From assembly GCA_002726275.1 (NCBI GenBank), contig PBSO01000006.1, forward strand, positions 11,583-58,094: a stretch of 46,512 bases of DNA, given 5' to 3'. Under the pieces are notes generated by a model. That model was not told where the DNA came from. It was given only the letters and a program-made list of their open reading frames with translations, and ran no database searches. Below are positions 9,732-19,426 of this stretch, one piece after another. Each line of letters starts with the position of its first letter. Position 1 is the stretch's first letter. The DNA is from Methanobacteriota archaeon. Lineage in GTDB: Archaea > Thermoplasmatota > Poseidoniia > Poseidoniales > Thalassarchaeaceae. The translations under genes were made by a program, and so were the position numbers.

Positions 9732-10640
9732 ATGGGGGAGATTGGTTTCAATCCTGTGCGAATTGACAAAGGGCATCCGACGTCAGTGATTATTGGTTCA
9801 CTAGGGGAGTTATTGCGGATTGATTCCGAGGGAAACCAATTGGGTGGCATTTCGATTCCGTTTCCATCCCAGCCAACATTTGGAACTGTAAGTTCGGGAA
9901 CATGGATTGGGACTTGGGTTGACAGGGACCTCAGAAAGGCATGTATGGGTGCGACCTCTCTGGAAGGTAATTTATTCGACGGAAAGGGGCGTGATTTCCT
10001 CAGAAACTCTCAGGCCACTGCATCCGATGTGCTGCCTGATTCATACACGTGGTGTAGAGACATAGAAGGTGAGCCCATGGGGGTATCTAGCAATGAGGGG
10101 GCGGTGTTCTTCGCAATTCTGAATACCGGCATTTACAAGATCGATAGTGAAGCAACGGAATTGTGGAGAGCGCCATACCCACAATGGCCGGACTTGCAAG
10201 ATTTCAGGAGGGTCGATTCAATAGCCGAATTGGTCCACACACGGGATGGAGTCGTTATTTGGTCTGAATCAGGGGGAATCTCATTAATTTCAGAAGATGA
10301 TGGAACTACCCTGATGTCAAGGACCCTCAGGTTGCCCGAGAGGATTATCGGTGTCAGACATGACCATAGAGCAGGATGGATGATTATGATGAGCGGCCGT
10401 TATGCCGGAATTTTGAGCGGACTTGATTCGGAGCCAGAGGTTGTGAAATTGCCCGGCCCCGTAATGGATTCTATCGGAACCAGTGAGGGGGACTGGATCT
10501 GGACCGGATGGAGGCACGACGGAAGAATGAAGGATGGAGTTATTGATATCCGAGAAAGGGAAGACATTGGAATCTCGATATTGGGCGACAGAGTATTGAC
10601 CAATAGCGGGGATTGGAGTTTTCACGCCTTCACTGAGTAG
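9732..10640 (+). CDS. Hypothetical protein, beta-propeller-like repeats, no signal peptide
   Basis: Intact 302-aa ORF with repeated strands containing W/G turns (TPTVIIGSLGELLRIDSEGNQLGGI; GAVFFAILNTGIYKIDSEATELW; GVVIWSESGGISLISEDDG). Confidence 0.65.
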   Translation: MGEIGFNPVRIDKGHPTSVIIGSLGELLRIDSEGNQLGGISIPFPSQPTFGTVSSGTWIGTWVDRDLRKACMGATSLEGNLFDGKGRDFLRNSQATASDVLPDSYTWCRDIEGEPMGVSSNEGAVFFAILNTGIYKIDSEATELWRAPYPQWPDLQDFRRVDSIAELVHTRDGVVIWSESGGISLISEDDGTTLMSRTLRLPERIIGVRHDHRAGWMIMMSGRYAGILSGLDSEPEVVKLPGPVMDSIGTSEGDWIWTGWRHDGRMKDGVIDIREREDIGISILGDRVLTNSGDWSFHAFTE

Positions 10641-10801
10641 CCACACTTGCCACAAGACTTCCTGTCACTGTGTACGGCGAGAAAGACCCCGGGTCCGCAA
10701 GTCGGACAAGATTCGCCCCTTTCCAAAACTGCATCCTTTCCTTCTCCATTAATCGTATACTTGGAGTGCTTGGCGTTTTGGTTTGGCGTTCCCTGTGGCA
10801 T
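10622..10801 (-). CDS. rps27ae: 30S ribosomal protein S27ae
   Basis: 59-aa ORF below the track cutoff: MPQGTPNQNAKHSKYTINGEGKDAVLERGESCPTCGPGVFLAVHSDRKSCGKCGYSVKA; CPxCGPGVFLAxHxDRxxCGKCGY is the S27ae signature. Directly downstream of rps24e. Confidence 0.95.
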   Translation of the reverse strand: MPQGTPNQNAKHSKYTINGEGKDAVLERGESCPTCGPGVFLAVHSDRKSCGKCGYSVKA

Positions 10802-11157
10802 TATTCATCGCCCCCTTCCTCTTGTGTAGAGTCCTCTTCATTGCCGGCTTCCTCTGCTGATGAATCGCCCTGGTCCCCTTGTCTGAATCGGTTGTGCCTC
10901 TCCACAATATGATTTGGTTCGATAGATGCAGCCTCCTCTGAGCCGTAAATAAGAGCTAGTCCAGTGGTTCGAGGCATTCCATATCTCGTACTGACGTCTT
11001 TGACGAAAACCAGATCTGAGTTAGCACCCGGCTCCATCTTTGTTGCTGCAGAAACCATTTCCTCTAATTTGGGAGTGGGTGTGTTAGGGTGGTCCCAAAC
11101 AAAACGTATCTCAACCCTGTTTAGCAATGGATTGTCCTTCCTTTCAATTACTTGCAT
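10801..11157 (-). CDS. rps24e: 30S ribosomal protein S24e with acidic C-terminal extension
   Basis: MQVIERKDNPLLNRVEIRFVWDHPNTPTPKLEEM..VFVKDVSTRYGMPRTTGLALIYGSEEAA; Glu/Asp-rich tail. Confidence 0.95.
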   Translation of the reverse strand: MQVIERKDNPLLNRVEIRFVWDHPNTPTPKLEEMVSAATKMEPGANSDLVFVKDVSTRYGMPRTTGLALIYGSEEAASIEPNHIVERHNRFRQGDQGDSSAEEAGNEEDSTQEEGGDE

Positions 11158-11165
11158 TATTTCAC

Positions 11166-11369
11166 CTACCTGATGTTGACCTTCAACGCATAATTTCCTG
11201 GCCTAGTTATGTTTAGCCTCTTCGCGACCTCGGATCTCTCTGGGTTGAGAATTACTACGAATCCCTGCCAATCAGTGGTTACAGGGGAATTGGGGCAGGA
11301 ATGACACTGACCTTCTCCGTCCGGGAGAATTGCATTGCAATCTCCGCAAGCGAAGGGCTGCTTTACCAT
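11166..11369 (-). CDS. spt4: Transcription elongation factor Spt4
   Basis: CGDCNAIL..CHSCPNSPVTTDWQGFVVILNPERSEVAKRLNITRPGNYALKVN. Confidence 0.93.
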   Translation of the reverse strand: MVKQPFACGDCNAILPDGEGQCHSCPNSPVTTDWQGFVVILNPERSEVAKRLNITRPGNYALKVNIR

Positions 11370-11370
11370 A

Positions 11371-11919
11371 CTAATCAGTCTCCTTTAGCCAATCTGCTGC
11401 GCCTAGGCCATCCATTTTACAATTCAAACCAATCTTGCTAGCCCGAGGGTCATTCTGATTGATAGCCTTGGAAACAACTCTGGAGCGCACGTGAGAGCCT
11501 TCCTCGATGTGCTTACCGGTCTGCGAACCCTCGATTCTCCTAACACCCATATTGACCTGGATTGGTTCGTCTAGAATCTGGGATTTGTGAAGTAAAGCCT
11601 CTACTGGCCCTATCCTGACGAAGGCCCCGTACTCAGAAACATCGGAGACGTAGCCATCGACAACCTCGTTGTTCTCCATGTTGAATAGAAGTGCCTTGAA
11701 CTTCACGGCCTGGTAGATTGCACCATCGCCATGAATAATTCTCCCCCTCCCCACGGGCTTGTGGTCAAAGGTAAGGACGGTGTAGTTCTCATCCGAGTCG
11801 AATCTGCCCTCAAAAGCGTCATTCGCCAGACTGTCAATGTGGTCTTCCAAACTGTGGCCCTCTCTGATATACTCAGCTGGGATACGGATAGTGTCCTCTC
11901 GCTCAATTATGCTGTACAT
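11371..11919 (-). CDS. rpo7: DNA-directed RNA polymerase subunit Rpo7 (RpoE1)
   Basis: MYSIIEREDTIRIPAEYI..GRGRIIHGDGAIYQAVKFKALLF..GYVSDVSEYGAFVRIGPVEALLHKSQI (S1 domain). Confidence 0.95.
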   Translation of the reverse strand: MYSIIEREDTIRIPAEYIREGHSLEDHIDSLANDAFEGRFDSDENYTVLTFDHKPVGRGRIIHGDGAIYQAVKFKALLFNMENNEVVDGYVSDVSEYGAFVRIGPVEALLHKSQILDEPIQVNMGVRRIEGSQTGKHIEEGSHVRSRVVSKAINQNDPRASKIGLNCKMDGLGAADWLKETD

Positions 11920-11955
11920 TTTCCTGCCTCAATCGACGGACCACTCCGGCAGCGA

Positions 11956-11979
11956 GGACGGGGGGTTTCCCTCCCGTCC
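11956..11979. promoter_or_regulatory. GC-rich hairpin upstream of rpo7
   Basis: GGACGGGGGG TTT CCC-T-CCCGTCC: 10-bp stem with one bulged T and a TTT loop, 37 nt upstream of the rpo7 ATG. Confidence 0.5.
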
Positions 11980-12077
11980 GTCATCGGCTAAGCCTCTGGA
12001 GGAGAAGTCCGTGCGACCCGGCGACCTGCCGCCCCTGTATAAGCGCAACGGACGAGCGAAAATGGCTGGCGGGACCT

Positions 12078-12114
12078 CATATTGGCTCAGACCGTAGGTC
12101 TGAGTGAGAATATG
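12078..12114. promoter_or_regulatory. Inverted repeat in the rpo7 / giant-protein divergent intergenic region
   Basis: CATATT-GG-CTCAGACC-GTA-GGTCTGAG-TGAG-AATATG: perfect 8-bp inner and 6-bp outer arms. Confidence 0.5.
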
Positions 12115-12157
12115 GGGCGAACGTTCAAGTGGGTTACGAAAACCAAATTGGACTCTG

Positions 12158-15100
12158 ATGACGGTAGATGCTGGCAACAAACCCCCCTCCAATAGGGCTG
12201 GAGCGACCTTGGCTGTTTCGATAATGCTGGTCATGTCACTATCTCCAATGCTCATCATGATGACGGATGGAGACGCACTGAATAAAGACTCAGGGGGAAT
12301 GATGACTTCCGTAGATGAGCCTTGGTCTGATGGCGATCAGCCATGGCCACAGCCGGGAAGGACACCGGATAGGGCATCAGTCCCCCCTCACCATGTCCAT
12401 TCCACCGATTCTTCGACAGGGGGCCTCCTGTCGATTGTAGATCCTGCAATTAACTGGGAGTTTGGTTCCGATCAATTAGGCACCGACTCTCTCGGAACGC
12501 CAATTGCTGATTTCTCTTCATCCTTGACCACTGAACCATCCTCTGAGGAGAGGTGCGGAGGAGACTCACTCTACACAATCCTCGTGCAAACAGACCCTTC
12601 ATCCAGTGAAAGTCACATGAAAATTATCGAGGGCGAAGACTCAGATTTAGCGTGGGAGGTGAGCCTTGGGACGACAGAGATGATCAAGTCCTCGCCCGTG
12701 GTTGTGGATTTGGATGACGATGGGAAGCCAGAGGTAATAGTTGCTTATGACCAAAGTGGGACCCTTCATGTTGATGCATGGTCACCAAGGCTATTCTGCT
12801 CGGTTACCGGATGGGACCCCGGTGCAGGTAGTTCGCAGCAACCAATCTGGACATGGGAAGAAGACGACTTGATGATAAGTGGAGACCCTACAAGCACCCT
12901 GAATGGACTTGGTGGCCATAGGCCAACAACTCAACCTTTGCTTGCGGACTTGGATCTTGATGGAGATGCCGAGTTAGTTCTGGCTACGATTAATGAGAAT
13001 AGTGGGGACCCGGTTGTTGTAGCACTAAGCCTCCCCTCGAGCGGGACTCCCTCTACACTTTGGGAGAAGACACTAGACAAGGGGAGTCATCCATCGGACC
13101 CAGCATTTGCACAGACAGATGAGAATACCGGCTATGTTGTCCTGACCACCACTGAACACACCAATGGCGGAATGTGGGTTTGGAGACTTGATTCGACTTC
13201 CGGAGATTCAGGATGGGATGGGCTTAGTTTGAGTAATGTGGACGGAGACTCTGACGTGCCCCACATCAGACTCCCAGGACCCGTAGTAGCAAATCTGGAT
13301 GCCGATGAAACCCCTGAAATCGTTGTTACCATCCCCACTGATGCAGACGGATCTAACACCATAGACGGTGCTGAATTCAGAGGACTAGAGATCAGCACTG
13401 GTTCTGAAATTTGGTCATTTCAGGCAGAAAATGGGTATGCTGACGCACCCCCCATTGTTATCGATACAGATGATGATGGCACGGTAGATAGGGTCTGTTG
13501 GGCCACTTGGTGGCAGACGGCAACAGCTAGACATGGGGTCACTGGCTGTCACGATGTAGATGGCTCTAGTCCAGAGGAGGCTTGGCACCGAGACCTTGAG
13601 CAGAGTAGCGGCGCCCCAAATGACGAGATTGCGGTCTCTCCGCCCTTTTGGATGGATATTGATGGTAGCGGCGAGCCTGAGCTTCTGGTCGCCTACGGTA
13701 GATCCCTTTGGGCGTTCGATGGATCTGAGGGTACTGGATCTGCTATTAACACCGATTGGACCAATGAACTGGAGCTGAATCATCGAACTTGGTCAGCTCC
13801 CGCGATGGCCGACATAGATGGCGATAGGACCCTTGACATCGTCATTGGAAGTAGTGTTGTATCACTTGAGAGGTCTGACGTCAGGCCACTTCTTGATGGC
13901 GGAGGTATAGAGTTGGATCCAACTGCCCCTAGCCCCGGAGAGGAGGTGACTGTGTCTGCATTTATCGAGAACTCTGGGACCGGACCCATAGATTCGGAAT
14001 TCGATGCGGTCCTCTATGCTGACGGAATAGAAATAGGAAGGAGGACATTTACCTCGCTAGAGCCTGTTGAGCCATCGGGATCGGGGTCTTTTGACACATT
14101 CAGTGTTGAATGGTCGGGCCCCCTAGGAGATCATGAGTTCGTGCTGGAGCTAGATAGCTTTGGGAACTTGACCCAGACTAGGACGGACAATGATATCGCT
14201 AGCAAAATAGTGTCTATCGTGCCCACGTATAATGCAACATTCGAAATTCCAACTGAGCCCGTCAGAGTGTCTCCTGGAAGTAGCACTACATCTAGCCCCT
14301 CCGTTAGATCCACGGGAAGGCTCGCAGGGACGTGGTCACTCAGTGTAGATGGTTCTGAACTTCCAGAGGGTTGGACCTGGTCTGACTCCACCCAGGGAGG
14401 AATCAGTAATATCGAGATCGGAGTGGGTCAGACATGGTCACCCGACATTGTCATCACAGCCCCATCAGAAGCCCTAGGTTCGGACTCTGGATACCTATCT
14501 CTGACACTAACTCTTGATGAGGACTCGAACGTTTCTGTTTCTGCAAACCTTCCAATTGAGGCGAATAGGACAAGGGGGCTCTCACTTAGGGGGCCGGACG
14601 GAACGGCACAGAGTAGTGGATATGGGCTGCCAGGGCAGAATGCAGAATCATGGTTCATGGCCGAGAATCTAGGAAATGCCGAAGAAGACCAAATTCTTCT
14701 TTCTTGGGATAGCACTTCCTGGGGTAATGACCTACGACTACACGATACAGGAGGTTCCGAAAGGTCGGCATTGATACTGGGCCCTGGGGAGAAGCTGGCC
14801 CTAGTGGCAACTCTCGATGTCCCCTTGGATGCCCCTGCAGGAGATTCAGTTAGCACACCCTTGACAATGTGTGTTGGCACGGGAACGGAAGAAGAGACAT
14901 GTCAAACTATCCAATTGACCTTCCATTCCTCAAACGTGGTTTCTGGCAATCACATCAGAAGTGTCCCCTCGAATGGACTTGAATGGTCTGTGATTTCTGA
15001 AATGCCCTCCGACAGCGGGACTGTCACATGGTCCCTTTCTGAAATGGGGATGGCGATGCCAGGGTGGTCTTGGGCGGGAACTGGTGACCTCTCGGTTTCG

Positions 15101-17827
15101 GGAGACTCGGTAATTATGTCCGGATCTCCAGGAGGGACCTCTTCGGGCTCTATTGTTGCTAACCTGCCCGAAGACGCTTCGCCTGCATTCCACTATTTCT
15201 CAGACACGAGTCAAGAGTCCTCAGAGCACAACCTAATCATCACATTGGAGGTTTTGCAGATTTTCAGATCAAACTTGACCGTGATTTCACCACAAGTTCA
15301 GCCATATCTGGTTGAAGTGGAGGAGGGTTCCCTCGTAGTCCTGAGGCTCGAGAATCCAGGAAATGGTGGGGACGAATACTCCCTTGACTACTCGGTGGTA
15401 CTGGATTCCAATATTACCAGTGACCCGGGCGTAGATGTGGAGTTTTCAATTGGCCAAGTTGGACTGACTTCCGGAAGCCTGACCACCATTCCAGTAACTG
15501 TAACCCTCCCCGAAAGCACACCTGCAGGAGTGCCCTTGTGGATTGAGTTCACTGTAACTTCCCTGGGGGATCCCGGAGTATCATCGACTGATGCCGTAGC
15601 TCTTGAAGCGAGGCAGGACCACAGATGGGATATCGTCGCTAGCTTCAATTCAACTCCGGTAGCCGAGGGAAGTGTTTTCATCGTTGATCCGGGCGATTCT
15701 TTCTCATTGGATGTTGATGCTACCAACATAGGCAATCTGGCAGATGACATCATTCTCGAAGTGATGACCGCATTGGACCTAGTGGAGGGCGATAATTCTC
15801 TCGGGTGGGCCTCCACAGGAGACTCGGAGGAAAATGTTGGAGTGAATCAGACTGTTTCACTTAGCATCGATTCATCCATTTCTGCGGAATCATGGAGTGG
15901 CTCATCTATGGCTGTCACAGTCACAGCATCTTCTCAGGGAGAGGTGGTTTCCACATTCTCATTCACAATTGAGTCGGCTCATGTCCCATCATGGAACGCT
16001 ATGGCTGACCAAGCGAATCTAGAAATCGACCCTTTCGGTTCGGAAATCCAACTTACAGTAGTACAGGATGGCAACTCTCCCACGAGGGCATATACATCGA
16101 TGTTCATCACTGGTGAGTCTGGTTGGCAGGTTGATGAGCCAGAGGACCTCCCTGTCCTTTACCCGGGTGAAACAGCCCCCCTAATCCTGAACATCACCCC
16201 TCCTCAGGATGCCATCTATGGAAGAGCTGTGGAGCTTAATCTTCGTCTAAGGGAGGGAGACTCTAGTGTTGTTTCCGAGATAGTTTTCCCACTCAGAGTT
16301 GCAGTCACGCACGACTTCTCCCTATCCGGGGAAGGTGATTGGCTGGTTAGCAACTCGGGAGGGCACCCCCTAGCGATGCTTGAGAACCTTGGAAATGCCC
16401 CCACGACCATCTCATTGCAAGTTCTGAGCCTCCCACTTGATTGGTCCGTATCAGGTAGAAGCGAGGTGGTTCTCGGAGTCGGAGAGATTGTTGGAGTCCC
16501 CTTGGAGTTGATTCCTGATGAAGGCTGGGACGGCAGTGTGAAGACGATCAGAATATTGGCTGAGGACTCAGAGGGGAATCAACGTGAAATCAACCTTGAT
16601 ACCGAGCGAGGAGGCTTTTCTTGGGCCACCTCGCCAGTTATTATCTCGACCAGTGGAGATCACGCTCTGCTCGGAATCCATAACTCAAACTCCGACTCGA
16701 TTGTATCTGACTCCGATTCAGGACTTCTGGAATGGAACGATTTGGGTGGTTGGTCATGGCCTGCCACCACAAGCGGAATTGGGGGAGTTTCGGTTTCCTC
16801 TAGCTCCGAAACTGGATATTTACAATACAAGTCGATTGTAGTTATTCCACCGACCAGAAATGCGAATTGTATAATCTATGGGACGGTAAATGAAATCTCT
16901 GCCAGTTGCTCCATAAACAATGGAACGTCACCTTTCGCATACACCTTGATGCTAGTTGACGACCTAGGAAACATGATGGGGTCGCAATCTGGAACAGTTG
17001 GAGCTAATTCTACCGGGGTCGTCAACATGAGCTCTTCCGACTGGTCGCCCTCTCCAGGAAATAGGGAAATCTCAATCAGATTGTTGGACTCGAGGGGGAT
17101 TCTTGTAACCTCGAACTATCAGAACTTTGAGGTCCGGAGGAGTGATTGGAACGTCGGACTCGTTCAATTGGAACTAGACGGTCAGGGCGCTAGTCAGAAG
17201 ATTGAGATTTCGACAAAAAGAGATAATCATGAGTTGCTCCCAGTCGGCACCCAGTGCGTCATTTCAATTGTAGTAGAGGGGCAATACTCCTCTACTCACT
17301 TGGTCGACATGACTACGACAAATGCACTTGCCCCCAAACCTTCCATTGACAGGCCGGACGTTGACGACGATGAGGAGCTCGTGGCCACCATTAGCTGTAG
17401 CTTCCCTTGGGATCAGGATGCGGATCCTTCCGACGATGAGGCCAGAATAATACTCTCTGGTGGCGAGGACATTGAAATTGGAATTAGCGATTCAAGTACG
17501 GCAATTGCAGCGGCGGCAATCGTTATTGGCGCATCAATAGCGATATCCTGGATGATTAGCAATTACAGGGAGGGCAAAGAAATGATGGAGAAGGCTCGTC
17601 TTGCAGTTGAGAAGAAGGCGATTGAGAAGAGGGCCTCTATCGAAGAAAGTAAGAGGTCTGAACCAGTTGACTCATCGGAAGAATTGAGTGAGGGCATGCG
17701 AGATGAGATGGCTGATACCGAGGCCAAAGGAGCTGAGAGGGGGCCATCAGAAGATACTCCACCTGTTGGACACGCCGATGACGACTCATTCGAGAGTCGC
17801 CTTAACAGGCTAACGGGCGACAGGTAA
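12158..17827 (+). CDS. Giant secreted protein with FG-GAP/VCBS-like repeats, CARDB-like domain, C-terminal TM and charged cytoplasmic tail
   Basis: ORF 12104..17827; ATG at 12158 precedes the signal peptide. Repeated VVDLDDDGKPEVIVAY / LLADLDLDGDAELVLA / FWMDIDGSGEPELLVAYG / MADIDGDRTLDIVIG. CARDB-like PSPGEEVTVSAFIENSGTGPIDSEF; TM TAIAAAAIVIGASIAISWMIS. Confidence 0.85.
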   Translation: MTVDAGNKPPSNRAGATLAVSIMLVMSLSPMLIMMTDGDALNKDSGGMMTSVDEPWSDGDQPWPQPGRTPDRASVPPHHVHSTDSSTGGLLSIVDPAINWEFGSDQLGTDSLGTPIADFSSSLTTEPSSEERCGGDSLYTILVQTDPSSSESHMKIIEGEDSDLAWEVSLGTTEMIKSSPVVVDLDDDGKPEVIVAYDQSGTLHVDAWSPRLFCSVTGWDPGAGSSQQPIWTWEEDDLMISGDPTSTLNGLGGHRPTTQPLLADLDLDGDAELVLATINENSGDPVVVALSLPSSGTPSTLWEKTLDKGSHPSDPAFAQTDENTGYVVLTTTEHTNGGMWVWRLDSTSGDSGWDGLSLSNVDGDSDVPHIRLPGPVVANLDADETPEIVVTIPTDADGSNTIDGAEFRGLEISTGSEIWSFQAENGYADAPPIVIDTDDDGTVDRVCWATWWQTATARHGVTGCHDVDGSSPEEAWHRDLEQSSGAPNDEIAVSPPFWMDIDGSGEPELLVAYGRSLWAFDGSEGTGSAINTDWTNELELNHRTWSAPAMADIDGDRTLDIVIGSSVVSLERSDVRPLLDGGGIELDPTAPSPGEEVTVSAFIENSGTGPIDSEFDAVLYADGIEIGRRTFTSLEPVEPSGSGSFDTFSVEWSGPLGDHEFVLELDSFGNLTQTRTDNDIASKIVSIVPTYNATFEIPTEPVRVSPGSSTTSSPSVRSTGRLAGTWSLSVDGSELPEGWTWSDSTQGGISNIEIGVGQTWSPDIVITAPSEALGSDSGYLSLTLTLDEDSNVSVSANLPIEANRTRGLSLRGPDGTAQSSGYGLPGQNAESWFMAENLGNAEEDQILLSWDSTSWGNDLRLHDTGGSERSALILGPGEKLALVATLDVPLDAPAGDSVSTPLTMCVGTGTEEETCQTIQLTFHSSNVVSGNHIRSVPSNGLEWSVISEMPSDSGTVTWSLSEMGMAMPGWSWAGTGDLSVSGDSVIMSGSPGGTSSGSIVANLPEDASPAFHYFSDTSQESSEHNLIITLEVLQIFRSNLTVISPQVQPYLVEVEEGSLVVLRLENPGNGGDEYSLDYSVVLDSNITSDPGVDVEFSIGQVGLTSGSLTTIPVTVTLPESTPAGVPLWIEFTVTSLGDPGVSSTDAVALEARQDHRWDIVASFNSTPVAEGSVFIVDPGDSFSLDVDATNIGNLADDIILEVMTALDLVEGDNSLGWASTGDSEENVGVNQTVSLSIDSSISAESWSGSSMAVTVTASSQGEVVSTFSFTIESAHVPSWNAMADQANLEIDPFGSEIQLTVVQDGNSPTRAYTSMFITGESGWQVDEPEDLPVLYPGETAPLILNITPPQDAIYGRAVELNLRLREGDSSVVSEIVFPLRVAVTHDFSLSGEGDWLVSNSGGHPLAMLENLGNAPTTISLQVLSLPLDWSVSGRSEVVLGVGEIVGVPLELIPDEGWDGSVKTIRILAEDSEGNQREINLDTERGGFSWATSPVIISTSGDHALLGIHNSNSDSIVSDSDSGLLEWNDLGGWSWPATTSGIGGVSVSSSSETGYLQYKSIVVIPPTRNANCIIYGTVNEISASCSINNGTSPFAYTLMLVDDLGNMMGSQSGTVGANSTGVVNMSSSDWSPSPGNREISIRLLDSRGILVTSNYQNFEVRRSDWNVGLVQLELDGQGASQKIEISTKRDNHELLPVGTQCVISIVVEGQYSSTHLVDMTTTNALAPKPSIDRPDVDDDEELVATISCSFPWDQDADPSDDEARIILSGGEDIEIGISDSSTAIAAAAIVIGASIAISWMISNYREGKEMMEKARLAVEKKAIEKRASIEESKRSEPVDSSEELSEGMRDEMADTEAKGAERGPSEDTPPVGHADDDSFESRLNRLTGDR

Positions 17828-17841
17828 GTTTGGGTGTCTCA

Positions 17842-18468
17842 ATGTCTAGAGCGCCGCCAACACCCGCATTCTACACCTTTGACCCCATAACACGTGACTT
17901 GGTTGACTTGATACCACCGATTCAAGCCTCCATGGGAGGGGACCATTCGGATTTGATTTCTATGTGTCCGGATTCAATGGACATCCGGAATCTTCGCCAA
18001 GGTGAAGAAGCCCAATTTGATCCAGCCACCATGCTATATCTCGCAAGTGGAGACTGGGAGGAAGGGGGGACGACATCAAGGCCCCTCGACTCCATGGCAA
18101 CCAAAGAGAAGCTAGGAAGGTTCCCAAGTGATGACGGCAATGTTATTTCATATCTAATTTCATACACTAGGCAGAAGGGCGACATGGAAGTTTTGCACGA
18201 ACTACTGGCCAAGCTTTGTGATGGACTATCAGAAGATAACTTGGGCGAACCTGGATTCAGGAAAGGTTTCGGGGGGATGGAGCTACTCGGTTGGATAAAT
18301 AACTCCGAAGTTAAGGAATTGAGGACTTCGATAAGATCCGGCAGATGGACTGCATTGGCCGATGAGCCATTAGACGGTGGTGTTGACTATGGCTTCAGGC
18401 ACCTTCTTTCTATATTGAGGTCAGCAGAGAAGAGAGGATGCGGGATTCTGATGAGGATGCATTCCTAG
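17842..18468 (+). CDS. Hypothetical protein
   Basis: Intact ORF immediately downstream of, and co-directional with, the giant protein gene (MSRAPPTPAFYTFDPITRDLVDLIPPIQ..); no family recognised. Confidence 0.65.
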   Translation: MSRAPPTPAFYTFDPITRDLVDLIPPIQASMGGDHSDLISMCPDSMDIRNLRQGEEAQFDPATMLYLASGDWEEGGTTSRPLDSMATKEKLGRFPSDDGNVISYLISYTRQKGDMEVLHELLAKLCDGLSEDNLGEPGFRKGFGGMELLGWINNSEVKELRTSIRSGRWTALADEPLDGGVDYGFRHLLSILRSAEKRGCGILMRMHS

Positions 18469-19380
18469 TTAAAACGGCGTTCCGGTTAATCTCTCAAACA
18501 TCTCAGAATACAAATTGGCTGTTCTGGAGATTATTTCACCTGGTAGGGGCGGAATAGGTGGTTCGGTCGTACCGGATTTCCGTGCCTGGTAAAGTTCCGT
18601 GTGGTGTCCAGTACCAAGGTAATACTCACGGACAAATTCCTTTGAAAGGGATACTATCTGCCCCTTCTCGTAGGTTTCTGCATCCCACCAACGATCCTCG
18701 TCAAGCGTCCCAAATGAGTCGACAAGTACTGGTTTCCTACCGTCCCCTAAAGCAAACTCTTTCTTGCCATCAACATGAATTAGGCCCCTAGCTGATGCCT
18801 CCCTCTCAATTATCTCGTCTATTGCCAAGACACAGTCCAATATTGCATCAAACTCCTCATCGGTCAAGTTAGAAATTTCTAGTGCCTCCTGCCTGTCAAG
18901 TAATCTGTCGAACTTCTCAAATTTGGTTGAAACCTCCAAATATGGGCGAGGTAGTTTAACACCCATTTCAAGGGATTGACCCGGCTCAAAGCCAAATTCC
19001 TCCGAGCCTACGTCACCCCTCTCATACCTTCTCCATCCGGAACCAGCAAGGTGGTGCCTGCAGATAACCTCCAATGGAACGAAGACATTTTCCATGTCTC
19101 TCGGAATTGCTCCTGGCTCTTTTATGACTTCGAATTTCCTAGCGAGGCACCTATCCGGAGCATTCATCTCGATTAGATGGGTTTCACAAATCCCCTCCTG
19201 CTCGACCAAATTGAACCAATGACAAGTAGTTCTGTTGAGGCTCTCGCCCTTTCTTGGAACCAAACTAGGAATTATCTGATCAAAAACGCTAATCTGGTCT
19301 GTATACCTGAACTCAATCACCCCCGGGTCATCGGTACTCCATACCTGCTTAACCTTGCCCTGATACATCATCTGTGCCAT
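18469..19380 (-). CDS. purC: Phosphoribosylaminoimidazole-succinocarboxamide synthase
   Basis: MYQGKVKQVWSTDDPGVIEFRYTDQISVFDQIIPSLVPRKGESLNRTTCHWF..GLIHVDGKKEFALGD..LVDSFGTLDEDRWW. Start taken at ATG 19380. Confidence 0.93.
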   Translation of the reverse strand: MAQMMYQGKVKQVWSTDDPGVIEFRYTDQISVFDQIIPSLVPRKGESLNRTTCHWFNLVEQEGICETHLIEMNAPDRCLARKFEVIKEPGAIPRDMENVFVPLEVICRHHLAGSGWRRYERGDVGSEEFGFEPGQSLEMGVKLPRPYLEVSTKFEKFDRLLDRQEALEISNLTDEEFDAILDCVLAIDEIIEREASARGLIHVDGKKEFALGDGRKPVLVDSFGTLDEDRWWDAETYEKGQIVSLSKEFVREYYLGTGHHTELYQARKSGTTEPPIPPLPGEIISRTANLYSEMFERLTGTPF

Positions 19381-19426
19381 AGCACCCCTCGGCAGTAGTA
19401 CGCCGATGAACATTACTGACGTCTCG

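Noticed and set aside
11995-12030. RNase P RNA CR-I-like string (GAGGAGAAGTCC)
   Set aside because: Not an exact GAGGAAAGTCC match, no CR-V ACAGAA-like partner, and there is too little room before the next gene.
12104-12157. GTG start at 12104 for the giant protein
   Set aside because: It would lie within the inverted repeat and add a charged leader before the signal peptide; ATG at 12158 fits better.
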